Shown in pieces: positions 7,567 through 14,957 of a stretch of DNA of 15,381 nt (its first letter is position 1; each line of letters starts with the position of its first letter). The stretch is from positions 1-15,381 of the forward strand of contig LUYY01000020.1 in NCBI GenBank assembly GCA_001603415.1. Reading direction: 5' to 3'. A program made the position numbers and the translations under genes. This stretch comes from Bacteroidales bacterium Bact_07 (GTDB lineage: Bacteria > Bacteroidota > Bacteroidia > Bacteroidales > Tenuifilaceae). The notes below the pieces were generated by a model. That model worked only from the letters and a program-made list of their open reading frames with translations, was not told the DNA's origin and did not search any database.

Positions 7567-8997
7567 TTGAGCATACTAATTCAAAACGGCAGGATTATTA
7601 CCTCGGTTGGCGAGCAGAATGCTGACTTACTGGTTGTTGACGATAAAATAAGCGCCATTGGGAGCAATTTAGAGGTAAAAGCCGATATCACTATCGATGC
7701 AAGCGGTATGCTTGTAATGCCCGGTGGTGTCGACCCCCATGTTCATTTACACCTACCCACACCAGCAGGCTATTCGGCGGACGATTTCGTTTCGGGCAGC
7801 ATTGCTGCCCTTATGGGCGGAACAACCACCATTATCGATTTTGTAACCCCAATCCGCGGACAATCGATAGTTGATGCACTTAAAGCGCGAATCGACGAAG
7901 CCGTTAATGCACTTACCGATTACACCTTTCATGTAAGCCCCGTTGAATGGTATAAGGATATGCCCAAGGATATTGAGCATTGCATTGAAATGGGATTCCC
8001 TTCCTTCAAAATCTACATGGCTTATAAAAACTCCGTTGGCATCGACGATACCACCCTTTACCATGTGATGCATACCGTAGCCAAGAATGGCGGTTTAGTA
8101 ACCGCCCACTGCGAGTTAGGTGATGATATTGAAACACTAAGAGACTTTTACGTTGGACAAGGGCTATCTACTCCAAAGTATCACATGCTTTCGCGCCCAC
8201 CGCGATTCGAGGCTTTAGCCGTTAAGCGTGCCATCGACCTTGCCGACCAAACCCAATGCCCCCTATACATTGTTCACGTTTCGGCTGCTGAATCGGTTAA
8301 ACATATTATTCAAGCCCAAAAAAGTGGCCAACCGCTTTATGCCGAAACCTGCCCGCAATACCTCTTGCTCGATGAAAGCCTTTACGATAAAGATATTCCC
8401 ACCGCATTAAAGTACGTTATAAGCCCGCCATTGCGATCGGCTACCGATAGGGAAACCCTATGGAACGCCATAACCAATGGCAATATTCAAACCGTAGGAA
8501 CCGACCATTGCCCATTTAATCTTGAACAGAAAATGGTAGGCAAGGACGATTTCCGGAAGGTACCAAATGGTGCCGGTGGAATTGAACACAGACTCTCGCT
8601 GCTTTACACCTACGGTGTTTTACCCGGTAAGCTAAGCCCAAGCAAGATGGTTGACGTTTTTGCCACTCAACCCGCCAAAATATTTGGCTTATACCCTCAA
8701 AAGGGCGAGCTTGGCATTGGATCCGATGCCGACATTGTAATTTGGAACCCCAATGCCAAGGGCACAATCTCAGCCAACAATCACCACTCGAAGGCAGATA
8801 TCAACATTTACGAAGGGTTCGAAACCATCGGTAATGCTGCATTTGTAATCAAAAATGGTACTATTGCCTTGGAAAATGGGAAGTTTAATACAGCTTTACC
8901 TCAGGGTAAACTGATTAAACGCCGACCGGCACGAACAACCAGCCATTACTACAAGAGAATGGATAACCCAGATTCGTATAATTGCGGAAGGACTTGA
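7567..8997 (+). CDS. hyuA: HyuA-like dihydropyrimidinase / D-hydantoinase
   Basis: A 476-residue cyclic amidase of the dihydropyrimidinase/phenylhydantoinase group, which hydrolyses five- or six-membered cyclic ureides to N-carbamoyl amino acids. The binuclear metal site is complete: H58 and H60 (DPHVH), the carbamylated lysine K148 (FPSFKIYMAYK), H181 (TAHCELGDD), H237 (YIVHVSA) and D313 (VGTDHCPF). Length is normal for the family. The start is TTG at 7567: no in-frame ATG exists upstream after the neighbouring stop, the first internal ATG would remove the conserved beta-strand start, and the protein begins SILIQNGRI as relatives do. In E. coli the equivalent gene sits beside ygeWXY. Here it probably opens a ring to give a diureido compound such as 2,3-diureidopropionate, the expected YgeW substrate. 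Confidence 0.9.
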   Translation: MSILIQNGRIITSVGEQNADLLVVDDKISAIGSNLEVKADITIDASGMLVMPGGVDPHVHLHLPTPAGYSADDFVSGSIAALMGGTTTIIDFVTPIRGQSIVDALKARIDEAVNALTDYTFHVSPVEWYKDMPKDIEHCIEMGFPSFKIYMAYKNSVGIDDTTLYHVMHTVAKNGGLVTAHCELGDDIETLRDFYVGQGLSTPKYHMLSRPPRFEALAVKRAIDLADQTQCPLYIVHVSAAESVKHIIQAQKSGQPLYAETCPQYLLLDESLYDKDIPTALKYVISPPLRSATDRETLWNAITNGNIQTVGTDHCPFNLEQKMVGKDDFRKVPNGAGGIEHRLSLLYTYGVLPGKLSPSKMVDVFATQPAKIFGLYPQKGELGIGSDADIVIWNPNAKGTISANNHHSKADINIYEGFETIGNAAFVIKNGTIALENGKFNTALPQGKLIKRRPARTTSHYYKRMDNPDSYNCGRT

Positions 8998-9008
8998 TTA
9001 TAAATTCC

Positions 9009-9551
9009 TTATAGCCAAGTAATTAAATACTCGTCAAAATCATCACCATTGGCTTGCTCTTTAACAAGGTTAACCTGAACCCCATAAACCTTGCATTTCC
9101 TAACCAAGGTATCGAGCAACCCTACCTGAATATGAGTATTGAAAAATTGTGTTTTACGCATTTGGATTGATTTTTCAGAAAATGCTACTATCTCCCACCC
9201 CCTTCGCCTGGGATCATGAACCCCTTTTTGTACCATTTGCACAAGGGCTTTCATCACCTCTAATGGTTTACTTTCAGGGTTTACCATATTGGTATCGATC
9301 ATCAACTTATAGGTTGACTCGCCAATTCTACGTCCAATTTTGATCAGGTTGAATCGGCCTAATTTCTTTTCAATCCAATTGCATAGCTCAACATAAACCT
9401 TGAAAGGAATTTTACTGTTTGGCTTTGATAAATCGTAATCCTTTACTATTTCAAATAGTTCGGGATAATCGCTTTTTTTATCTTGGTAACAGTTAATGAT
9501 ATCACTGATAGCCCATGCATCAATTGATATCTCTTCCACCAAATCTTTCAT
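9009..9551 (-). CDS. uncharacterised 180-residue protein, possibly V4R/DUF2378-like
   Basis: I do not recognise this gene with confidence. It is soluble, 180 residues, with no signal peptide. The middle (about 53-83) has W59-I, KKLGRF and KIGRRIGESTY. The end has a GWEIVAFSEK strand (118-127), then HIQVGLLDTLV and a closing DEYLITWL. This layout is reminiscent of small ligand-sensing folds of the V4R / heme-NO-binding / DUF2378 type, but the usual conserved cysteines are not evident. It converges on hyuA with 11 nt between stops and is separated by about 300 bp from ygeW on the same strand. A candidate -7 box (TAATTTTA, imperfect) lies at 9579-9586. A sensory or regulatory role for the cluster is possible but unproven. 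Confidence 0.55.
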   Translation of the reverse strand: MKDLVEEISIDAWAISDIINCYQDKKSDYPELFEIVKDYDLSKPNSKIPFKVYVELCNWIEKKLGRFNLIKIGRRIGESTYKLMIDTNMVNPESKPLEVMKALVQMVQKGVHDPRRRGWEIVAFSEKSIQMRKTQFFNTHIQVGLLDTLVRKCKVYGVQVNLVKEQANGDDFDEYLITWL

Positions 9552-9709
9552 TACTCTTACTTTTAGATTTTAGTCCTTTAAAATTACAATACTATATAAT
9601 TACATATCAATGTTTGATTATTACTTTAGAAAAAATGAATATTATTTTTAATGTTCATGGAATTATTATATGATATATGGAATAATATCAAATGATAATA
9701 GATTGAATC

Positions 9710-9734
9710 ACCTGTACTGAAAAGCAGAACAGGT
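9710..9734. other. 25-nt hairpin with symmetric A-A mismatch
   Basis: The arms are ACCTGT (9710-9715) and ACAGGT (9729-9734), then an A/A mismatch, then CTG (9717-9719) pairing CAG (9725-9727) around a 5-nt loop. It lies downstream of ygeW on the - strand. Its function is unknown. Confidence 0.5.
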
Positions 9735-9807
9735 AGTTCAGGAGAATGGTTGTCGTAAGGGCTATCGTTAGCTAAACGTGATTGAACAGATATTCCTAAA
9801 ACAATAC

Positions 9808-9826
9808 CAGCACCGCTAGGGTGCTG
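9808..9826 (-). terminator. hairpin downstream of ygeW, likely terminator
   Basis: A perfect 7-bp stem CAGCACC/GGTGCTG surrounds a 5-nt loop, 28 nt past the ygeW stop. On the - strand it is followed by GTATTGTTTT, a loose T-rich tract, consistent with a weak intrinsic terminator. Confidence 0.55.
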
Positions 9827-9854
9827 ATATCATTATTAAAATGGGATTAAGATG

Positions 9855-11039
9855 TTATAATACCCTTGGGGTTTTCCTATCAACAAGCCTCCTTAATACC
9901 TCAGATGGATTTTGGAAACGGTTAGTTAGCATCATGGCAGAAATAATATATGGTTTGTAGCCGGCCTCCAGGTAGGTTTTAATGCGGTAACGCTCAAAGG
10001 TTTCCTTACTAACCTCACCTTGAACGCACGACTCGCCCGATATGTCGGCAGGCAGGCAATGCATGTAGAGGGCATCGGCATTTTTGGTTACCTTGCGAAC
10101 CTGTTCATTGTATTCCCAGTCCTTATACTTTGCGTTATTGGCTAAGCAAACCTGTTCCAGCTCTTTTAATCCATTCTTATCGGCATTCATTAGCAGCTGG
10201 GTTCGTTGCTGCATAATATGGAAGGGAGCCCAGCTCTTTGGGTAAACAATATCGGCATCGCGCATGGCCTCGGTCATGCTGTGGCTCACCTTAAAACTTC
10301 CGCCACTCTGAGTGGCATTCTTACGGGCAATATCAACTATTTCAGGTATAAGGTCGTAGCCTTCAGGGTAGGCTAACTCCACATTCATGCCAAAGCGAGT
10401 CATCAGGGCTATAATACCCTGCGGAACCGATAATGGTTTGCCGTAGCTTGGGGAGTATGCCCAGCTCATCACTATTTTTTTGCCACGCAAGGCTTCCAAT
10501 GAGCCGTATTCGTTAATAAGGTGAAGCAAATCGGCCATTGACTGGGTTGGGTGATCCATATCGCATTGCAGGTTCACAATACCAGGCCTAACGGGCAATA
10601 CACCCTTAGCAAATCCTTCATCGAGAGCTTCGCCAACCTGGCGCATATACTTGTTCCCTTCACCCAGAAACATATCGTCGCGAATACCAATAAAATCGGA
10701 TAGGAACGAAATCATATTGGCCGTTTCGCGCACGGTTTCACCATGTGAAATCTGCGATTTCTCTTCGTCCAACTCCTGAACAGCAAGTCCCAGCAGGTTA
10801 GCAGCCGAAGCAAATGAAAAACGAGTTCTTGTGGACTTATCCCTAAAGTTTGAAATAGCCAGGCCTGAATCGAATATGCGGGGCGAGATGTTTTCCTTAC
10901 GCATCTCTTTAAGAATGGAAGCAACCTGCAGCACAACCTTAAGGTCGTCATCGCTCTTCTCCCATGTGAGTAAAAAATCTTTACCGCTTAGGTCTGATTT
11001 GTAGTGATTTAACTCCGCTATCTTCTTGATTAAATCCAT
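9855..11039 (-). CDS. ygeW: YgeW-type carbamoyltransferase
   Basis: A 394-residue member of the aspartate/ornithine transcarbamylase superfamily. The carbamoyl-phosphate loop is STRTR at 69-73, DHPTQSMADL spans 162-171 and HCLP is at 327-330. Length and the FRDKSTRTRFSF context match YgeW rather than ornithine transcarbamylase (about 310-330 residues). The second-substrate region lacks a typical ornithine-binding signature. YgeW is thought to run in the catabolic direction, phosphorolysing a carbamoyl group from an N-carbamoyl compound (reported candidate: 2,3-diureidopropionate) to carbamoyl phosphate. It lies 286 bp downstream of ygeY on the same strand, with its own candidate -7 box, so it may be transcribed separately. 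No carbamate kinase to harvest the carbamoyl phosphate is present in the window. Confidence 0.9.
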   Translation of the reverse strand: MDLIKKIAELNHYKSDLSGKDFLLTWEKSDDDLKVVLQVASILKEMRKENISPRIFDSGLAISNFRDKSTRTRFSFASAANLLGLAVQELDEEKSQISHGETVRETANMISFLSDFIGIRDDMFLGEGNKYMRQVGEALDEGFAKGVLPVRPGIVNLQCDMDHPTQSMADLLHLINEYGSLEALRGKKIVMSWAYSPSYGKPLSVPQGIIALMTRFGMNVELAYPEGYDLIPEIVDIARKNATQSGGSFKVSHSMTEAMRDADIVYPKSWAPFHIMQQRTQLLMNADKNGLKELEQVCLANNAKYKDWEYNEQVRKVTKNADALYMHCLPADISGESCVQGEVSKETFERYRIKTYLEAGYKPYIISAMMLTNRFQNPSEVLRRLVDRKTPRVL

Positions 11040-11092
11040 ATTTCAAGGTTTTTATTCGTTTTTAACTATGTTAGCTAATTAGTCGTTGGTAA

Positions 11093-11100
11093 CAAATTTA
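11093..11100 (-). promoter_or_regulatory. candidate -7 box (TAAATTTG) for ygeW
   Basis: Read on the - strand, TAAATTTG matches TAnnTTTG exactly and lies 53 nt upstream of the ygeW ATG. No convincing -33 element is seen. The surrounding AAATTTAAAATTTAAAA tract means chance occurrence is possible. Confidence 0.4.
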
Positions 11101-11191
11101 AAATTTAAAATGACGGTACAGCTTATTTTGTAAATCAACAATCGAAATACCTGAATCAATGTCGTTTGGATAATAAGTCAGACTTTCCTTT

Positions 11192-11264
11192 TGTCACCCT
11201 GAGTGAAACGAAGGATCTCGATTTATCTATTGTTTTGAGATGTTTCGCTCCGCTCAACATGACC
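11192..11264. repeat. imperfect inverted-repeat intergenic element
   Basis: Two 28-nt arms (11192-11219 and 11237-11264) are inverted copies with about 19 of 28 positions pairing, around a 17-nt spacer. The left arm begins TGTCACCCTGAG and the right arm ends CTCAACATGACC. Sequences of this form, with GTCACCCTGAG and GGATCTC cores, recur between genes in many Bacteroidota genomes. It encodes nothing and sits between ygeY and ygeW. Confidence 0.7.
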
Positions 11265-11325
11265 ATTAACCTTAACTAAACGACTTTGATACCTGATTCA
11301 CAATTCAATTAGTGCAAGGCGTTAC

Positions 11326-12513
11326 CTAAATCTCATATGCGAAGGCAGCATAAAAGGCAGCAGCGGCCACCAAATCGCTTATGGGGACTTTCTCGTTAGG
11401 GGCATGGGCAAGCACCTCATTGCCAGGACCAAAGCCAATGGTTGGTATCCCATAAGTACCACAGGTCATCACACCATTGGTTGAAAATGTCCACTTATCA
11501 ACCTTAGGGCTTTTCCTGAAAAGTTTCTGGTAAGTGCTCACGCCTTTCTGCACAATTTCGCTATCCTCGGGCATCTTCCATGTTGGATAGTATTTTTCCA
11601 TGCCGTATTCCAGACCCGTGTAAGCCTTCTCGCTATAATGTAGCACTTCAACCTTAGCATTCATTCCCTTGATTAACTCTTCTATTTCGGCTACGGCACT
11701 ATCCTTTGTTTCGCCCCAAGTTAAGCGTCGATCAAGATGAATGCGAGCATAGTCCGATACAGCGCAAAGCGAAGGGCTACCAGACACAAACTCGGTTACA
11801 GTAACACTACCTTTCCCCAGAAACTCATCGTATTTAAGTCGATTGTTAAGCTTTTCAACCTCAAGGGCTACCTTTGAAGCCATGTAAATGGCATTTTTGC
11901 CCCTTTCGGGTGCCGAACCGTGAGCCGAAACGCCATAAAAGTGCACCTGCATCTCCATGCGGCCGCGGTGACCACGGTAAATATTCAGGTTTGTTGGTTC
12001 GGTGCTTATCACAAAATCGGGTCGTATTTTATCCTCTTCCACTATATACTTCCAGCAAAGCCCGTCGCAATCCTCCTCCATTACACTGCCCACAAAGTAA
12101 ATGGTTAGGTCGCGGTTAAAGCCAAGTTCTTTGAGTATTCGGCCGGCAGTAACAAAGGCAGCAGGCCCACCCTCCTGGTCAACCGAACCACGACCATGCA
12201 CAAAACCATCGCGTATTTCACCTCCCAATGGATCGAATTCCCAGTTTTCCAGGTTACCTAAATCAACGGTATCCATATGGCCATCAATGGCAAGAATGCG
12301 TTTGCCTTTGCCTATTCGGCCAATCACATTTCCAAGCCCATCGATAAAAACCTCATCGAAACCAGCCTCCTCCATTTGCCTCTTTAACTCTAACTGAACA
12401 TCGCGCTCCTGTGCGCTTAGCGACTTTATTTGAACCAAACGCGAAAGGTTCTTTGCGGTGTAATCGGCATACTTTTCCGATAAATCTTTTATCTTACCAT
12501 ATACTTCGCTCAT
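11326..12513 (-). CDS. ygeY: YgeY-like M20-family amidohydrolase
   Basis: A 395-residue M20 (ArgE/DapE/CPG2) metallohydrolase. Metal and catalytic residues are in place: H79 and D81 (DGHMDTVD), bridging D112 (GRGSVDQEGG), the general base pair E146/E147 (SVMEEDCDG), E172 (STEPTN) and H370 (VLAHAPNE). H198 in the inserted dimerisation domain (VSAHGSAPERG) is the oxyanion-type histidine. The SVDQEGG and EEDCDGLCW details are typical of the YgeY subgroup, named a putative selenium metabolism hydrolase. Inferred role: hydrolytic removal of the remaining carbamoyl group from a ureido amino acid after YgeW, yielding a diamino acid. It is divergent from the XdhC-like gene across a 215-bp AT-rich gap, which allows shared regulation. 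The protein looks cytosolic, with no signal peptide. Confidence 0.9.
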   Translation of the reverse strand: MSEVYGKIKDLSEKYADYTAKNLSRLVQIKSLSAQERDVQLELKRQMEEAGFDEVFIDGLGNVIGRIGKGKRILAIDGHMDTVDLGNLENWEFDPLGGEIRDGFVHGRGSVDQEGGPAAFVTAGRILKELGFNRDLTIYFVGSVMEEDCDGLCWKYIVEEDKIRPDFVISTEPTNLNIYRGHRGRMEMQVHFYGVSAHGSAPERGKNAIYMASKVALEVEKLNNRLKYDEFLGKGSVTVTEFVSGSPSLCAVSDYARIHLDRRLTWGETKDSAVAEIEELIKGMNAKVEVLHYSEKAYTGLEYGMEKYYPTWKMPEDSEIVQKGVSTYQKLFRKSPKVDKWTFSTNGVMTCGTYGIPTIGFGPGNEVLAHAPNEKVPISDLVAAAAFYAAFAYEI

Positions 12514-12533
12514 AATTGATGAATTTTAATACT

Positions 12534-12541
12534 CAAAATTA
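12534..12541 (-). promoter_or_regulatory. candidate -7 box (TAATTTTG) for ygeY
   Basis: Read on the - strand this is an exact TAnnTTTG match, 20 nt upstream of the ygeY ATG, which gives a short leader. No -33 TTTG is visible at normal spacing. Confidence 0.5.
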
Positions 12542-12728
12542 TTTCTATTTCCACACATTGACACTCTAAACATGGTATATTTTTATATATCATTATAAAT
12601 ATAGATATTTATCCTATATATTTAAATGTTTTTATATTTTTCATCTACATATAAATTGATATGGAAGATATTGTAATATTAAACAAAATGGTTTGTGATT
12701 ATCTTTATAAATTTACCCAAAAATCGCG
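12542..12728. promoter_or_regulatory. AT-rich divergent regulatory region ygeY / xdhC-like
   Basis: The gap between two divergent starts is dominated by A and T, especially 12579-12660, as in Bacteroidota regulatory DNA. On the + strand TATCTTTA at 12700-12707 fits the -7 consensus except for the last base and lies 21 nt before the ATG at 12729. I see no clear operator palindrome. Confidence 0.4.
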
Positions 12729-13688
12729 ATGTATATGATATGGGAATTCATAAACGAAAAGATTAGGCAAAATATTGATGTATATCTGATTACTGTAGCC
12801 GAGACCATTGGAAGCAGTCCCGGGAAAGTAGGTTTTAAAATGGCTGTGGCAGCCGATGGCAGCCTATATGGCTCAATTGGTGGGGGAATCATGGAATACC
12901 AACTGGTAGAACTTGCGCGAAAGGAGTTAAAATCCAAATCTGGCATAAGCTTCATAAAACGACAGGTGCATTCACATGATGCCGAAAAGGACAAATCGGG
13001 GATGATATGCTCTGGCGAGCAAACCCAAATTTTCAACTTCTTATCCAAGGCTAATGTTGATGATGTAAAAAATATCATTGAACTCATTGAAAATAATAAA
13101 CCTGGCAAAATAATACTTACAAATACTGGGATAGATATCTATACGGGCGAATCCCATTTAAACGCAATCGATATTGAGTTCCAAAAGAACGATAACGCTT
13201 TCCGATACAGTGAGCCCATCGGAATTAAGGATACCGTTTATATTTTTGGTGCCGGACATATTAGCGTTCCGCTTTCACAAATACTCAATCTGCTCGACTT
13301 TAGGGTGGAAGTATTTGACAACCGACCCGGTTTAAGCACCTTTGAAAGCAACATCTGGGCCCATAAGAAACAGATTGCCGATTACAAGCAGGTATCGAGC
13401 CTTGTCCCAGAAAACAACAGAAGTTACGTTGTAATTATGACCTTTGGGCATAAGTTCGACGAGATTGTTTTGAAGCAACTCATCAACAAGAAAGTGAAAT
13501 ACATAGGAATGATAGGGAGCAAAAGCAAGGTGAAAACCATCTTCGATAGTCTTATGGCCGAAGGCTATAGCAAAGAGAATGTTGAAAGGGTTTGCTCACC
13601 CATTGGATTACCCATTGGCGGACAAACCCCTGCTGAAATTGCCGTAAGTATAGCTGCACAAATAGTTGAATGGCGCAATAAACGGTAG
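12729..13688 (+). CDS. xdhC: XdhC/CoxI-family molybdenum cofactor maturation protein
   Basis: A 319-residue XdhC/CoxI protein. The N-terminal domain carries ETIGSSPGKVGFKMAV (25-40) and the glycine motif GSIGGGIMEYQLVE (48-61), with C94 in GMICSGEQT at the place of the family cysteine. The C-terminal Rossmann domain begins VYIFGAGHIS (170-179) and ends with IGLPIGGQTPAEIAVSI. The family binds molybdopterin cofactor, supports its sulfuration (or selenation) and inserts it into xanthine dehydrogenase-type enzymes. The client here is presumably the hydroxylase at 2909-5467. It is too short to be YqeB (about 540 residues). It is divergent from ygeY, and its stop lies 2 nt from the stop of the convergent DUF2807 gene. 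The start at 12729 is chosen as the first ATG. Another two codons later cannot be excluded. Confidence 0.88.
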   Translation: MYMIWEFINEKIRQNIDVYLITVAETIGSSPGKVGFKMAVAADGSLYGSIGGGIMEYQLVELARKELKSKSGISFIKRQVHSHDAEKDKSGMICSGEQTQIFNFLSKANVDDVKNIIELIENNKPGKIILTNTGIDIYTGESHLNAIDIEFQKNDNAFRYSEPIGIKDTVYIFGAGHISVPLSQILNLLDFRVEVFDNRPGLSTFESNIWAHKKQIADYKQVSSLVPENNRSYVVIMTFGHKFDEIVLKQLINKKVKYIGMIGSKSKVKTIFDSLMAEGYSKENVERVCSPIGLPIGGQTPAEIAVSIAAQIVEWRNKR

Positions 13689-13690
13689 AT

Positions 13691-14368
13691 TTACTGTTCA
13701 ATAATGGTAGCGCCAACCAGGGTTTTAATCTTTTTCTGTTCGGGATTTCCGGTATAGGTCAAACTGCCCCCGGTGCTAACGTTAGCATCAATAAGCGTTG
13801 ATGCATAAACCTTAGCAGTTGCCCCTGTATTTACCTTAACATACGTTTGGGGTGATATCAAATCAATTGCCGACAGGATACCTCCTGTGTTCACTTTGAC
13901 CTCATAGCTGCTTACACTACCTCTTAGGCGAACGGTTGAGCCCTGCCCTACCGTAATATCGGCTGTTTGGGCAATTAACGCACCATCAAACTCGGAGCTG
14001 GTATTCACGTTGATGGAAACCTTTTCAGCCTTAAGGGTATCCTGAAAGCTAACCGATGCCGCTGCCGAAACCGATATATCTCTTAACTCATTATAGGTGA
14101 TATAAACGCTTGCGCTTACCCTGTCGTATAGCTTACCTTTAAGTTTTACCTCAAGCGTTTTTCCAATAACATTTATTGCAATGTCCGACGCAGGAATGCC
14201 TTGTGTTTCAACTTTGGCACTAAGGGAATCACCTTTTACAAGGAATACCTTAAACTCGCCCCAAACCCGAAGTTTATCGAATTCGTTGAGCGTGTAAACT
14301 GCCGTTTGCTGGGCAAAACCACTAATTGATACAAGGGCTAAACACAATACTGAAATAACTCTTTTCAT
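13691..14368 (-). CDS. secreted GIN-domain (DUF2807) protein
   Basis: A 225-residue exported protein. Residues 1-20 form a signal peptide (KR, then a hydrophobic core, then GFAQQ). The remainder is a right-handed beta-helix-like repeat rich in V, S, T and G, with recurring turns such as SAAASVSF, NTSSEF, VGQGST, NTGG and NTGATAKV, the pattern of the putative auto-transporter adhesin head GIN domain common in Bacteroidota. It probably sits in the periplasm or on the cell surface. The role is unknown, with no catalytic residues visible. It converges on the XdhC-like gene with a 2-nt gap and is divergent from msrB, so it probably marks the end of the purine cluster. Confidence 0.85.
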   Translation of the reverse strand: MKRVISVLCLALVSISGFAQQTAVYTLNEFDKLRVWGEFKVFLVKGDSLSAKVETQGIPASDIAINVIGKTLEVKLKGKLYDRVSASVYITYNELRDISVSAAASVSFQDTLKAEKVSINVNTSSEFDGALIAQTADITVGQGSTVRLRGSVSSYEVKVNTGGILSAIDLISPQTYVKVNTGATAKVYASTLIDANVSTGGSLTYTGNPEQKKIKTLVGATIIEQ

Positions 14369-14393
14369 TGTTTGTCACTTTAAACATTTACGT

Positions 14394-14423
14394 CAAAAAT
14401 AGCTATCAAAAGCCATTCCAAAT
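14394..14423 (-). promoter_or_regulatory. promoter for the DUF2807 gene
   Basis: On the - strand a TTTG (14420-14423) and TATTTTTG (14394-14401) are separated by 18 nt, close to the Bacteroidota -33 TTTG / -7 TAnnTTTG pair. This is the best two-part promoter in the window, ending 25 nt before the ATG. Confidence 0.6.
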
Positions 14424-14492
14424 AATAATTAACCTTTTTTATTGCTCGAACAAAAAGCCACATTATATTGTTTTTACTGAAACGAATATCAA

Positions 14493-14954
14493 ATGATACG
14501 ATACATCACAATTTTAGCAGCAATAATATCAATTAACGCTTGCGCTCAAAACACAAAGGATAGCACTATGAAAAACGATGATTTACGGAATAAATTAACC
14601 GATATGCAGTTTTATGTAACCCAGCAAAAGGGAACCGAACGCCCCTTTACCGGCGAGTACTGGAACCACTTTGAGCCAGGTACTTATGTTTGCGTTTGCT
14701 GTGGGGCAGAATTGTTCCAAAGCGACACCAAATTCCACTCGAGTTGCGGATGGCCAAGTTTTTTCGATAGTAAGTTTGTTGACAACATTAAATTCCAGAA
14801 AGATTTAAGCCATGGAATGATTCGAACCGAAGTGCTTTGTAAAAAGTGCGGGGCACACCTTGGGCATGTGTTTAACGATGGCCCAGAGCCTACCGGAATA
14901 AGATATTGTATCAACTCAGCTTCGCTAAAATTCATACCAAACAAAAAGGAATAG
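14493..14954 (+). CDS. msrB: peptide-methionine (R)-S-oxide reductase, exported
   Basis: A 153-residue MsrB that reduces methionine-R-sulfoxide in proteins. Zinc cysteines are C67/C70 (CVCC) and C116/C119 (CKKC). The catalytic cysteine is C139 in GIRYCINSASLKF, with the conserved HSSCGWPSF (82-90) that may supply a resolving cysteine, C85. Residues 1-16 are a hydrophobic export signal followed by C17 (SINACAQN), an imperfect lipobox, so the mature enzyme is probably a periplasmic or outer-membrane lipoprotein. The MsrB domain begins about residue 30. It lies 3 nt before a Lon N-terminal-domain gene and probably forms an operon with it. It is divergent from the DUF2807 gene. Role: repair of oxidised envelope proteins. 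Confidence 0.93.
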   Translation: MIRYITILAAIISINACAQNTKDSTMKNDDLRNKLTDMQFYVTQQKGTERPFTGEYWNHFEPGTYVCVCCGAELFQSDTKFHSSCGWPSFFDSKFVDNIKFQKDLSHGMIRTEVLCKKCGAHLGHVFNDGPEPTGIRYCINSASLKFIPNKKE

Positions 14955-14957
14955 TCA

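Larger units (their letters stand above)
9552..9854. other. 303-bp intergenic region, AT-rich then structured
   Basis: No credible gene is seen. Bases 9552-9700 are very AT-rich and hold the upstream region of the 180-residue gene, with an imperfect 20-bp direct repeat starting ATGGAAT at 9657 and 9677. Bases 9700-9830 are more GC-balanced and hold two hairpins (listed separately). They form the likely 3' untranslated region of ygeW. Confidence 0.6.

Noticed and set aside
9745..9774. Nine-codon plus-strand reading frame after the hairpin at 9710-9734
   Set aside because: It is very short, has no promoter or ribosome signal, and lies opposite the probable ygeW 3' untranslated region.
11874..12397. 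Three plus-strand ORFs of 62-98 residues opposite ygeY
   Set aside because: They are antisense shadows of a clearly conserved M20 hydrolase, with compositions unlike real proteins and no start-site signals.
12713..13108. 131-residue minus-strand ORF over the xdhC-like start
   Set aside because: It overlaps the conserved XdhC N-terminal domain on the opposite strand and has no recognisable motif.
13774..13787. Perfect 14-bp palindrome TGCTAACGTTAGCA
   Set aside because: It lies inside the DUF2807 coding sequence, near its 3' end, away from any promoter, so it is probably chance.
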